Positions 50,064 to 61,933 of a stretch of 64,000 bases of DNA are shown piece by piece. The translations under genes and the position numbers were made by a program. The DNA comes from Henckelia pumila. Taxonomy: Eukaryota; Streptophyta; Magnoliopsida; Lamiales; Gesneriaceae. Location of the stretch: assembly GCF_033568475.1 (NCBI RefSeq), contig NW_027331831.1:10292001-10356000 (forward strand). Reading direction: 5' to 3'. Within the stretch, counting starts at the first letter, position 1. Every line of letters begins with the position of its first letter. The notes beneath the pieces were generated by a model. The model worked only from the letters and a program-made list of their open reading frames with translations, searched no databases and was not told the origin of the DNA.

Positions 50064-50400
50064 GGGGTTTTTTTATATGTAATTTTAAAAAAAATTAATT
50101 TTGCACAAATAATGCATGGCAGGGGTTTTGCAGTATCAAAACGCCCTTGTCAACAGCGAACTCTGCAATAAAATGCAGGGTCCGCTATTAAAGCAAGCGA
50201 ACGCTGCTTGCTGCAGGGGCGGACGCTGCCAAAAGAAGCATCCGTTTTTTTTGCAGAAGCGGACGCTTCTTTTGGCAGGTCCATGGGTATTTGCGCCCGT
50301 TTTGTGTCGTCCATGGCCTATTTGCGCCCGTTTTGCGACACGAAAGCTTTTGCATCTTATTTTATTTATTTCCTAGCGGACGCTACCCATGGCAGCGGAC
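50064..50400 (+). repeat. MULE left terminal inverted repeat and GCGGACGCT cluster
   Basis: GGGGTTTTTTTATATGTAAT, then AATTAATTTTGCACAAATAA, shared inverted with the right end. Further in, AGCGGACGCT-like palindromic motifs occur at ~50190, 50218, 50260 and 50375, candidates for transposase binding sites. Confidence 0.88.
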
Positions 50401-50815
50401 GATGTTTAAAATAATGGTTCGTTATCTCTTTTAACGGACATAATTTTGCAATACTAATCAAAAAATATCGAATTATCGAGATATCGAATCATCATAAATA
50501 CATAAAAATTATCAATTTTTCCGACAAATTATTCAGCGAGATTATCGGATTTGACTAACGTGCTCTGACATATTTATTACCGAGATTCCCGCAAACACAT
50601 AACACGCGTGAATATTATATATATAATATAATTTGAATGATATTCAATTATTTATCTATATAACAAGCACATTGATATATTATTTTCACACAAGAATTTC
50701 ATCTTAGTTCTTCTTACTTTCTTACGAAGCTTTCTAAAATCTTGTTTTTTTTCCTTATTTCTTCCCCCTTCTTCCTACTGTCTTCGTAATTTTTTCTTGA
50801 AATTTATTCTTTGAT

Positions 50816-53374
50816 ATGAATAACATTGATGTGCTTCTATATTTTGGTGGTCACATTATTATCGAGAATGAGTCGGTTGAATACAGTATCCCGTATCTTA
50901 AACTGATTCGAGTATTGAGATCAATTTCTTTGTTTGAGTTGGTTGAATATGTGCATAAAATGTTGGTCATTGATCCGATGAATTTCACTCTGAAGATGTC
51001 GACGAAATACTCATTCATGGATAAATCAACATGACATGAAATTCCAGTCGACCTCATTGATGCTGACACTCTGGAGTTTGTAATGCAATGCCCAAATATA
51101 CATGTATTGAATTTGTATGTTGAAGCAAATCAAATTGATCATGATGCTGGTCATGAGGATGAAGAACCAAATTTTATTCCCCATGTCACTAAGGGTGGAT
51201 CGTGGGATCAACATATCACTGGGCCATCTGAACATGTTCCTGCATACTGGACAACTATGAGTTTGGGTTGGGATCAAAACGTCGGTTCAACAAACAACCA
51301 GAATTTTGCTCCACGTGATGATGTTCCTAGAATTGAAGATGACGATGTTCCTAGAAGTGATAGAGACACTGAACCAAAAATGTCATATGGGGAGTCTGGA
51401 GAAGATGAGGACAACGATGCAGAGAATTTTAATGATGATGAACGTGTGAACACGCATGCAAATATCGATGAAGGGACGTCATCTCGTCCAGTACCTTGTC
51501 AAACATTGCAGAGACAATTCGTACCATTTCTCTCCAACAATTCAGAAATTCCATCATTTTTCAATAAATATTTCGGAGAAGAGACTACGGATTCCATCGG
51601 TGTACCTGTCGAGACGCGATCAAGTTATTAAAATCCGGAGAGAGGCGAACTAGGTGTGAACATGTTATTTAAAGATAAGAATGATCTGATTGCATTCGTG
51701 AAAGATTATTCAGTCAGAGTTTTCAGGCGTGAGTATCGTGTCATCGATAGTACACGCATTCTGTGGAAAGTTCAGTGTAGAAATGATTCTTCTGCCGTCA
51801 GATGTCGTTGGGGTCTTCGAGCTTCTTTCAAAGAGAAAACAGGTTACTGAAAAATAACCAGATATGGCGGCCCTCACACGTGTATATCTACCAACGTCGG
51901 CATAGACCATCGTAACTTGAATAGTGATATGGTTGCACAGACGTTTTTGTGTATTGTTCGTTGTGATCCTTCGTACGAGATAAAATACATCATGGAGAGC
52001 GTGAAGGATAAATAAGAATATCAAATCTCATATACGAAGGCGTGGCAGAGTCTAAAACGAGCGCTGGAAATTTTTTATGGGACCTGGGAGAGTTCTGTGC
52101 AACTACTTCTAAAATATATGCGTGCTCTATCCAAATATAATCCTGGAACAGTTGTCAAGTGGAAACATCTCAAATTCAATACTGGACCCATAAAAACACT
52201 GAACTATGTTTTTTAGGCATTCATGCCTTCTATAAATGGATTTTGCCACTGTCAAAAAATCATCAGCGTCGACGTCACACATTTGTATACAAAATACAAG
52301 CATAAAATGCTGATCACAGTCACTCTGGATACAAACAATCAGGTGCTACCATTGACATTTTCAATCGTGGATGAAGAAACAACGGATTCCTAGAAATGAT
52401 TCTTGAAAAATGTTGGTCAATATTTTGTTTGTGGTGAAAGTGGAGTATGTCTGATTTCTGATAGGCATAAAGGCATTGTTCGAGCAGTTGAAGATCTCCA
52501 CTATTTTAAACCTCCGCATGGTGTGCATCGTTTTTGTTTGAGACATGTGTGCTCAAATTTTAATGCTAAATTCGAAGATGTGCATTTGAAAGATTTATGT
52601 TGGGAGGCGGGCAAACAACATCAAATCTGTAAGTTCGACGCAACAATGGGGGCCATCAGGAACAAAAATATTTTGGCACATAGGTACTTGGCCGGAATAT
52701 CTAAGGAGAAATGGAGTATGGCCCATGACGGAGGTTGGTGTCGTGGGGTGATAACGACCAATATGTCTGAGTGCCTAAACAGTGTGTTAAAGGTAGCTCG
52801 TAGACTGCCTATATCTGCGATAGTGCACCTGACCCTACTGAGAAGTGTACAATATTTCATCGAACGTGTGGCTAAAGGTCAACGCATGGTTCAAGAAAAT
52901 CAACTGTGGTCGGATTATGCATATAAAAAATATGAGGAATGGTCAAGAAAATCTAGCGAGCATCGTATTGTCAAATATGATGTACGGACTCAAACTGCTT
53001 CAGTTGCAATCAGGGGCAGACCAAGTCGCGACCAACATATACAAGTTGTGAGGTTATTAACTAGTGATTGTTCATGTGGTAAATGGACAATTTTCGGAAT
53101 TCCATGCTCTCACGCTATTTGCACCGCAAAATGGCACTCGTTAGATCCCACAACATTAGTGCAGTCATGGTACAACATATCGAACTACCTCGCGGCGTAC
53201 GAAGGTAGATTTGAACCTCTTGCCGATGAAAGATATTGGGATCCACCTACCTTTGAGTTGCATCACAACCCGATTAGACGTGAAAGAAAAAGAGCTAGTA
53301 GGGATACAACAACTCGAGTGAGGAATGAGATGGACAGACTGATGGTCAGGGAGAGACAACGACGGGGAAAATAA
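50816..53374 (+). pseudogene. MURA-like MULE transposase, broken by in-frame stops only
   Basis: One reading frame spans all 853 codons. N-terminal region (MNNIDVLLYFGGHIIIENES... DADTLEFVMQCPN), acidic linker, MuDR DNA-binding zinc-finger-type region (MLFKDKNDLIAFVKDYSVR, KVQCRND, RYGGPHTC), transposase core (ISVDVTHLYTKYKHKML, PLTFSIVDEE, LISDRHKGI, MSECLNSVLK: the DDE-type residues are visible) and a C-terminal SWIM zinc finger (CSCGKWTIFGIPCSHAI). Seven in-frame stops interrupt it, at 51032, 51629, 51848, 52013, 52214, 52391 and 52397, and I see no frameshift. At 51848, 52214, 52391 and 52397 the family has Trp (W-x-I-T-x-Y, VFWAF, SWxWFL). Translation from 52403 gives a long but incomplete C-terminal piece of 323 residues. 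Confidence 0.88.
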
Positions 53375-53586
53375 TTGGTAAACATTATATTTAATTTATC
53401 GCTTACATTATTATGATATGTGTATTTTGGAATTTTGAAATTAATTTTCATTTTTTTTTAGGAACATCAGATGAATGAGATATGAAGACTGTTGTATCAA
53501 GTGATATTAATATTATAATAATGTTTTTCGTTCGTGTTTTCATAATAAATATGTACCTTGTTTTGTTTGTAAAGTTTTCATGTATG

Positions 53587-54165
53587 AGTTTAAATAAAAT
53601 AATAGATGTATGCATTTTATTGTATTTGTATATTTGTTTTTTTAAATTTTATTTCATTTATAATATATTATATGATAATATATTAAAAATACAATATACT
53701 ATGAAAATATAATTTCAAATAATAAATATTAAATTTATTACTACTAAATTATATGTTATTAAACGATATAAATCTTAAAGTGTAGATAAATGAGTTTAAA
53801 TAAAATAATAGATGCATTTTATTGTATTTTTATATTTGTTTTTTTTAAAATATACAATATATTATAAAAATGATATATAATTTCAAATAATAAATATTAA
53901 ATTTATTACTAATAAATTATATGTTATTAAACGATATAAATCTTAAAGTGTAGATAAATGAGTTTAAATAAAATAATAGATGTATGCATTTTATTGTATT
54001 TGTAGATTTGTTTTTTTAAATTTTATTTCATTTATAATATATTATATGATAATATATTAAAAATACAATATACTATGAAAATATAATTTCAAATAATATA
54101 TTTTAAATTTATTACTAATAAATTATATGTTATTAAACGATATAAATCTTAAAGTGTAGATAAAT
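53587..54165 (+). repeat. Three tandem ~170-207-bp AT-rich repeats in the MULE
   Basis: Units begin GAGTTTAAATAAAATAATAG at 53587, 53790 and 53959 and end AAGTGTAGATAAAT. The middle unit is shorter. They lie exactly between the 3' ends of the two convergent genes. Confidence 0.85.
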
Positions 54166-54181
54166 CACATTAACAAATATA

Positions 54182-54973
54182 TCACGATCGGTTGTTACAA
54201 TTACGTAAATGACCCTCTGTTCCACAACCACGTGGCCTACGTATACGCGAACCTCTACGCGGTACAAAACCTTGAGGATTATTTTGGACCACATCGTCAT
54301 TGTCCTCACTGCTCTGATTTTGTTCATTTGAATAACCTGAAAAAATAACTGGTGAAACAACATTTCTTTGAGGTGCCGACGTGTTAGGAAAACTAGGTGC
54401 CTGATCGCTTATCAATTCGGTAATAATTTGGATATGACTCTAAAATGAAGTCCGATAATCCTCGTCATCATATGCACCAGATGGCCCCGTATTTTCAAAA
54501 TCACCAGATGACCCTGCATTTTCAAAACCACCAGAAGGTCCTGCATCGTCTTGCCAACCAGATGACCTTGGAACATATCCTAAAGGTGACTGATGCGGAT
54601 CAATAGAAGGCGTACCGAAATGTTGTGGAATATCATGTTGTCCAGGAGAAAAAAATTTGTGGGGATATGGTCGAAAACCAATCCCGCTGACTGTGGGAAA
54701 AATAGTGCGAACAGTTATGCGCTCATACCATCGAAAGTAGTCATCATCTGTCTGCCTAGATCTTCCATGCAATTGACCTTGGACAACATAATACAACCTT
54801 CTGTTCCAAATATTAATGGTATTTTCATGATATTCCCTCCAGTCTGTGTTGCGATGACCTGTTCTGTTGATGTTGTGGAGGTTATCGTTGTCAAATGCAA
54901 GTCTTGGAATAGGTTGACACATTTTAAATTGCCTTAACACTCGATTCGGACGATTCGGACAATCACTAATCAA
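54182..54973 (-). pseudogene. Plant mobile domain (PMD) gene fragment, MAIN/MAIL type, inside the MULE
   Basis: The minus-strand frame reads RPNRVLRQFKMCQPIPRLAF, LHNINRTGHRNTDWREYHEN, INIWNRRLYYVVQG and DDDYFRWYERITVRTI, the C-terminal half of the plant mobile domain (PF10536; RVLRQFG...IP and WxxxHxxxIxxWxxR are its landmarks). A low-complexity Gly/Ser/Asp-rich tail follows, then RRGSRIRRPRGCGTEGHL, a Cys/Gly ending common in this family. One in-frame stop (TAG, ~54438) divides it. An acceptor-like TTGATTAG lies just upstream (~54968), suggesting an internal exon, but the N-terminal half of the domain is not found in the MULE. Host PMD proteins MAIN and MAIL1 act in transposon silencing and genome stability in Arabidopsis. 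Confidence 0.75.
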
Positions 54974-56449
54974 TAAGTTAAATAATTATAACAATCAATT
55001 ATACTTATAATAAATACACTAAAAAATAATACATACCACAATCAAATAATAATCTTCATGCTATTTGAAAATAAAATAAAATATTAAATACGAATTACGT
55101 TAATTATAACAAATTTGTCCTTAAACTAACTTTTCTTATATTTTAAATTTTTTATTTACTTAAAAAAAATTTCAAAATGCAATATTTTTGTGTATATCAA
55201 CAACTAAAATTAAATATTTTAAAAAACTATCATATTTTTTTATCATATCTAAATAAAATAAAGAATATCAAAAAAATATATATTTAATTAATCTAAAAAT
55301 GTGATATTATAAATATTTTATATCACATTTTAATATGAACACAAAGTATTAAATATTGGGATATCAAACATTTTATATTTACCAAAAATTTAAAAAATTT
55401 AAAGCTTAAAAAATACTAGTTATATTACAATTTGAGATTAAAAATAATGTTGTATGAATATTATTTTTTATAATATTTAATAAAAATATGAAGTGATTAT
55501 CAACGTTATATTTATAAAATATTTTTTTATTTTAACTCTATGAATTTTATGTAAATAAATAATCAATAATAAATATTAAATTATATTATATATATATATA
55601 TATATCTATTTTTATTTATTTTTAAAAAAAAATATTATTTTAAAAATATTTCAATTATAATTTTGATCGATGATATATTATTTCAAATTTTCAATTTATT
55701 AGCAATATATCATTATAACAAATTATGATTAATTAATTTATATATATATATATATATATAAAAGGATATCACAAATTATATAAAAGGATATCACAAATTT
55801 AACGATAATTATAAATGGTTAATATTTTAGGTAACTTAGTTTAGGAATTAATACTATTGACGAACTTACTAAAAACAACGGCAATCAAATAAAGGGTACA
55901 ATTGTAGAGCGTGAAGGAATAACCAAATTAAAATATTATATAATATAAAAATATATTATATTAACATAACCAACAAACTATAGTCAACATTTAACTTAAA
56001 AAACATGAATAATAATAGTATTATTTAAAATATTCACAAAACTTAATATTTGTTATAATAATATTAATACGTACCTTTATTTTATTTCACGTTTAATATC
56101 AAATTTACCTGCAAAAACAATATGAACAAAAATTCATATGAATAATAACACAATTTTTGAGAGAAAAAATTTTGCATGCAAAATATAAAAAGAATTAAAA
56201 AAATAACATTACAAACGTACCGAATTCAGAAAACAACGCGGAGAAAATTGAAGAAAAGCTTCGATGCTTCTTCTATAAAATAAAAAAAGAAAGCATTAAA
56301 GGAAAGGGAAGGACAACTTCGGTTCTTCTCCTACAAAATAAAAAAGAGAAGCATTCGGTGCATTAAAGAAAAGAGGGGGAAGGACAAAAGCTACGATGCA
56401 TAATAAAAATGAGAGCAACACATGCCTATTTATCATATATACAAGAACA

Positions 56450-56665
56450 ATAATTTTGCATCACAAGCCAAAACACCCATGATGCAAAATAGCAAAGTGG
56501 AGCAGTGTCCGCTTCTGCACCAGCGGACGCTGCCAAAAGCAGCGTCCACCCCTGCAGCAAGCGGACACTGCCTGCTTTAATAGTTGTTGGCAGGAGCGTT
56601 TTGCAGTAATACTGTGCATTATTTGTGCAAAATTAATTTTTTTTAAATTACATTTAAAAAACCCC
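56450..56665 (-). repeat. MULE right terminal inverted repeat
   Basis: Inverse of the left end. It carries AGTGTCCGCTTCTGCACCAG, AGCGGACGCTGCC and AGCAGCGTCC palindromic motifs, and ends ...AAAACCCC before the target duplication. Confidence 0.88.
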
Positions 56666-56674
56666 AATTAATGA

Positions 56675-57084
56675 GGTGTTTCGTTTGACATTGTAGGAAA
56701 ACAAGATTCCTCAAACAGCTCACGTACAGTTGTTTGTAATAATTCCCGAGGATCGTATGTGGTTCGTGAAGCAACGGTGCTTGTCAGAAATATGAAAAGC
56801 GCTCGTTTTTTTTTTCTTTAAAACAAAAAATTATTTTTAGAAAAAAGCCTTCTTGAAGTGACTAATATTATATGCAATATCACTTACTCTATTTTTTTCT
56901 TTGACTTTTTTTTTTAAAAAAATTACAATTAAAAAAAGGATAAATTGCTTATAAATTCCTAAACCTATAATCAACTTATTTATAACTCTCCACCTAATTA
57001 AAACTTAGTTTCCACTCCCTGGAGAGAGAAACTTTTTCACAAATCCCTAATATACCCTTATTTTTTTTTTAAAAAAAAGAGAGA
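56675..57084. other. Short gap between the MULE and the endogenous virus
   Basis: No gene. 56936-57050 (AAAAAGGATAAATTGCTTAT, CTCCCTGGAGAGAG) resembles the arm of a foldback element family related to 47364. Confidence 0.4.
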
Positions 57085-59128
57085 ATGAATAATAAAAACA
57101 AAACTAATCCAAATAGTATATATATAAAAATTCAAATTAAAATCAAAGAACATAAACCATATCATATACATGCTTATGTTGATACATGATCAAGTATGTG
57201 TTTAGGAAGCAAACATATACTTCCAAATCATTATTGGAAGAAATATGATAAAGGATTAAAGGACCGAATAGGAGATGGATCAATAATCATGCTTGATACA
57301 GTAGCAAAAAAATTAAAAATAAAAATTGAGGAAACAAAATTTGTAATACCCATTATATACCAAATAGAATCAGGAATGGACATTATAATATAAAATAACT
57401 TTTTAAGAGAATATCTTCCTTTTACACAATTTGAAAATCACATAACTTTAAACAAAGGATATCAATGATTTATATTCCTAAAATATGAGCAGCATTTCGT
57501 GTAGGAAATGAAGGATTTACAAAGAATTTTCATAAACAAAATACAAATCCAATAGAACTAAAAATAGAAAATATTTTAACAATTAATCATGAAAAAAAAT
57601 TATGAAGAAATTTCATGATATTTGTTCTGAAAATCCTCATGACAAAATTAAGAAAAGAAAACAATTCATTGCTTCAATAAAACTTAAAGACCCTAATATC
57701 ACAATCTGTGAAGCACCAAGAAGATGCAACATGGATGATGTAAAAATATTCGAAAAAAAGGTTCAAGAATTACTAAAACTTAAGATAATCATCCCAAGCA
57801 AGAGTCCACACTCTTCACCAGCCTTTTATGTCAGTAAGAAAGACACTGATAAGAAAAGAATGGTAATTGATTATCGAAAAATGAATAATGCAACAATTAT
57901 GGATGAATATTACATCCCAAACAAGAATGATTTACTATCTTATATAGGAGGAATGAAATATTTCTCCAGTTTAGATTGTAAATCAGGATTCTGGCAAATT
58001 CAGCTAGAACCACAAACACAACTACTTACAGCATTCAGCTGTCCAAAAGGACAATATCAATGGACTGTATTACCTTTCGGACTTAAACAAGCTCCAGGTA
58101 TCTTTCAAAAATACATGGATGAATCTTTTAAACTTTATGTAGATTTTTGTTGTGTTTACATAGATGACATATTAATTTACTCAAAAACATTAGATCAACA
58201 TTATAGAGACCTTATGACAGTATTAGATGTTTGTCATAAAGATGAAATTATACTTTCTGAAAAGAAAGCACAATTGTTTAAAACAAAAATAAATTATCTA
58301 GGATTACAAATAGAAGACGGAAAACATTGTTTGCAACAACATATACTTAAGAAAATTCATGATTTTTCTAGTGAAATCAAAGATAAAGATCAATTAAGAA
58401 GATTGCTAGGATTATTAACTTATTCTGGAAATTACATTAAAAAACTTGCAGAAATCAGAAAACCTCTTCAGGTAAAACTTAAACAGGACTATAAATGGAA
58501 ATGGTCAAAATAAGATACTAATTATATAGACACTATTAAAAAAAAAATTAATTCGTAATCTTCCAGAATTATATTTTTCTTCAAATAAAGACATAATAAT
58601 AATTGAAACAGACGCCTCAGATGAATACTGGGGAGCATGTTTAAAAGCTTATACAGGAGAAAAAAATTTAGAAGAACTTACTAAAACGGCTACTAGGAAT
58701 AATGAAAATTATGTAATTATACATCAGGAACTTTTCAAGGTGCACAACTAAATTATCATTCAAATGAAAAAGAATTATTAGCTTTAATATATACAATTAA
58801 AAATTATGAGATTTATCTTATTTCTAAACCGTTTTTAGTAAGAACGGATAATATGAATTTAACATATTTCAAGACAAGAAAAATATCAAGAAATGCAGGG
58901 AGAAATGCAGCAAGGTTAATTAGATGGCAATTGGAATTGAACCATTATCAGTTCGAGGTCCAGCATGTCAAAGGAACGGACAATTCATTACCCGACGCAT
59001 TAACTAGAGAACTTCATCCAAATTATACTATCCGTAGTACCAGAATAACAAAAGAGATCCTAAGTGATCCAGAAAATGACTGCGAGTCATCCGAACATTC
59101 CTTAGAAAGTATGGGGAATATAAATTGA
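57085..59128 (+). other. Viral protease / reverse transcriptase / RNase H region
   Basis: Part of the endogenous caulimovirid. Readable family features: a retropepsin-type start, the RT palm (PAFYVSKKDTDKKRMVIDYR, FSSLDCKSGFWQIQL, LPFGLKQAPGIFQKYMDE and the catalytic YIDDILIYS) and an RNase H region with an ETDAS-type motif and a C-terminal VKGTDNSLPDALTRE-like end. The order PR-RT-RH without integrase is diagnostic for Caulimoviridae. Confidence 0.88.
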
Positions 59129-59255
59129 TGAAATGATATTTATATTCAAAAACATGAATTATTTTATGTCTTCAAGTCATCCGAACATGCCTTAGAAAGT
59201 ATGGGGAATATAAATTGATGAAATAAGATTTATATTCAGAAACATGAATTACTCT
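59090..59255 (+). repeat. ~80-bp direct repeat after the RNase H region
   Basis: AGTCATCCGAACATTCCTTA and AGTCATCCGAACATGCCTTA start two closely similar copies spaced ~90 bases apart, running to AAACATGAATTA. It is a local duplication within the viral sequence. Confidence 0.85.
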
Positions 59256-59406
59256 ATGAGTAAAATAATCAATCTCATGAAGATTGGTTCAATTCTTGCA
59301 AAAGAATTCATAAATGCAATGATACGCATAATAAAACTATCCGAATTACTCACGATAAAGAGTTAAATTTCTAACCATTATATATATATATATATATATA
59401 TGTTTC

Positions 59407-60594
59407 TTGTGCAGGATGAAGCAATTAGATCAATTAAAAGAACAATTGATTGACATAGATGAAGAAATTCAGATTCTTCAACAAAGGAAAAAGAATATAA
59501 ATGGAAAAATTCAGAGGATAAAAGAAAAAATGATAACCTCGTCATCATCATCCTCACCAAGAACACCAATCAAGTTAGCAACTCCATTTGACAAAATAAT
59601 GGAGATGAATGAAAAATAGTCAGTGGTCACAGCCAACACTGATAACAAAGAAAAAGAAAAAGAAAAAGAAAAAGAAAAAGAAAAAAGAAAGAACCGGTGG
59701 TCACAGCCAACACCGAGAAAAATGAAAAAGCAGAAAGGACGTTTAAAAGCGCCCTTGAAACAAGAGAAAGAAAGATGGTCAATCTGCGACCACAAAAACC
59801 AATTTTTGAAAAAACAAATTTTCCAAAAAAACTCAAAACTGAATTCTTTGAAACACTAAACTATTTAAGAATAGCCAAACCATCTGCAGGATCTTGGCTA
59901 CAAACTTGTGACACACAGAGCATATCAAGAGCAAAAACACTACAAGGTGCTCCAGCGCATGAAGTCGCAAGATTCTTTTCAAATGGATTATTAAGCGGAT
60001 TAGAAGTCAGTCCCAACAATCAAGAGATAGAACTATTTCCATATCAACTGAGAAATAGTATTATTGTTCAAGAAAGCAGTCTTTAAGGACGAACCAGTGT
60101 TAACATTAAGTATTCATTCAACCCTTACAGATTGGGAAAATGGCAAATTCTATCAACCGATGATATACATTCAATGTCGAAAAAATAAATACAAGTTCTT
60201 ATTTGAAGGATCAAATGAAGAGAAACCAGTAATGGATATCTCAACACTTCCTGAAATAAGAATAAAGACATTGATTGACATGATCTCAAAGACAGGAAAG
60301 ATTGATGGAAACTCAAAGGTTAAAATAAATTTTGGAACCAGTAAAATTTTATTAACCACTGGACACAAGGAGACAATCCAAAAGAAAGAACAAGCCATGT
60401 TAGCTCAATTCAAAGCTCCAATCTATGAAGCAAGAGTTGACATGACCCGAGAAACCCAACAAATGCTATGTCAAAGACTAAGAACAATGATTTCCACTCA
60501 CAAATGTGGGCATTGCCAACCCATTCAGACAGAAGAAGCATCTGTCAAAGAGGACAAACCAGCTGTCAAAGAAGACAAACCAATAAAGAAATGA
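59407..60594 (+). other. Viral inclusion-body/TAV-like gene region
   Basis: Lies downstream of RNase H and upstream of the pregenomic promoter, the position of gene VI (inclusion body/translation transactivator) in caulimoviruses. It begins with a coiled coil (LKEQLIDIDEEIQILQQRKK), has a (GAAAAA)n low-complexity stretch, and then a conserved-looking stretch with EVARFFSNGLLSG and ELFPYQL. The assignment rests mainly on position and weak motif likeness. Confidence 0.5.
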
Positions 60595-60768
60595 TCCGAA
60601 TGTACCAGTGATTTAGAAAGTGACACAATGTAAAAACAAATGAAATCGTGGACCACACCACATGTGAAAGGCATCCACTCATATGTAAAATGAGCTGTTT
60701 TCCATTATGTAGTGTCGGATGGTCCCCCTCTTCCTTTATTTTTATTACTGTATGCGTTTCTCCACGCC

Positions 60769-60775
60769 TATAAAA
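60769..60775 (+). promoter_or_regulatory. Pregenomic RNA promoter TATA box
   Basis: TATAAAA in the context CACGCCTATAAAAGGAG, about 640 bases upstream of the tRNA-Met primer site, the arrangement of the caulimovirid 35S-type promoter. Capped RNA would start near 60800. Confidence 0.65.
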
Positions 60776-61405
60776 GGAGATGTTTGTGTTGTAAATGAAG
60801 AAGTGAAGTTTGAGTATCTCTCTCTTCTTAAGTTTCTTACAATCTGGTTCATACAAGACGTATGAAAACTATCAGAAACTAAGAAACATAAAATCAGAAA
60901 CAAAATTAAGCCTTATGGCTAATAACTAAACAAGCAGGGCGTAAGGAGGATAAGGTTGGAAGCCAACCATTGAAGATTCATGGTTAGAGTAAACCAGAAA
61001 ATCCATAAAGCAAGTACCAGTTGATCAAGTGATCGTTAAAAAAAAGAAAGGATTTGGCCTCTGCTCAAAACCAAGACTCATTCAATCAAGGTAACCTTCC
61101 CAAATCTCTTGCAGCCCTTAATTTAAAGAAATAGTCAAAATACATTAATCATGTCATCATCCTTTATAAGAAATGGAAGATTAATAATAAAAAACTGGTT
61201 TAAAATAGAAGATGATCATGAATATGATACATTTCACGAATATCGTTTGAATACTTCTGATTTAACCATATTTGAATCAATTTATCAACTAAAATTTGTA
61301 ATAATAACCTATGAATGGAACCAAATTAATCGGAAAACATTTATCTGTTATAAATGAATCAGATCTGTAAAACATGAATGAGAAATTCATAAGAATTCCG
61401 CAACC

Positions 61406-61417
61406 TGGTATCAAAGC
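61406..61417 (+). other. tRNA-Met primer-binding site of the virus
   Basis: TGGTATCAAAGC differs by one base from the caulimovirid consensus TGGTATCAGAGC, complementary to initiator tRNA-Met. It lies in the long leader, and it marks position 1 of the viral genome by convention. Confidence 0.75.
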
Positions 61418-61933
61418 GGGGTTAAATAAAGCAGATTATTAATGCCTGGATTAAATTCATATATTGAGATTAAAAATTTATTTGATAAAATAATCTTACT
61501 AAAAGATTCATGTTTAATAAATCAATATTGGCTTAGAATAAAAGATCTACAAACCCTATACTTCAAAAATCATAAAAAGGAACATTTTTCAAGCACCTAG
61601 AAAATGATAATACAAATTTCTGAAAATGAAAAAATTGAAGAAATAACAATCTGTTATGAATAAGAATAAACTTTGTTATCGAAACCCGATCAACAAAAAC
61701 AAAATAATAAAAATAAAAATTTTTTCTAAATGAAAAATATATGAAAATAAAAAAGCAAATATCTTTAATTTATATTCTCAAAATATAAATTGTGAAAAAA
61801 ATTTGAAACATCTCAAGAATTGTCAATCTTCAATTGATAATTTCAAGATTTTCAGAATCCATTAGAACAAATAGATTCAACAAAAAGACTTCTAACAGCT
61901 TTAAGAAAATTAAGAAGTTCTATCATCTGTTAA

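Larger units (their letters stand above)
50055..56674. mobile_element. Mutator-like element (MULE) carrying transposase and a PMD gene
   Basis: Element 50064-56665 (6.6 kb), flanked by a perfect 9-bp target duplication AATTAATGA (50055-50063 and 56666-56674), the MULE signature. The ends start GGGGTTTTTT and the first ~52 bases are nearly identical inverted repeats, continuing as a looser GC-rich repeat zone to ~250 bp. Inside are a MURA-like transposase frame on +, a three-fold ~0.2-kb tandem repeat, and a plant mobile domain (PMD) gene fragment on -, so the two coding units converge. The remaining 55000-56450 is AT-rich without frames. Confidence 0.93.
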
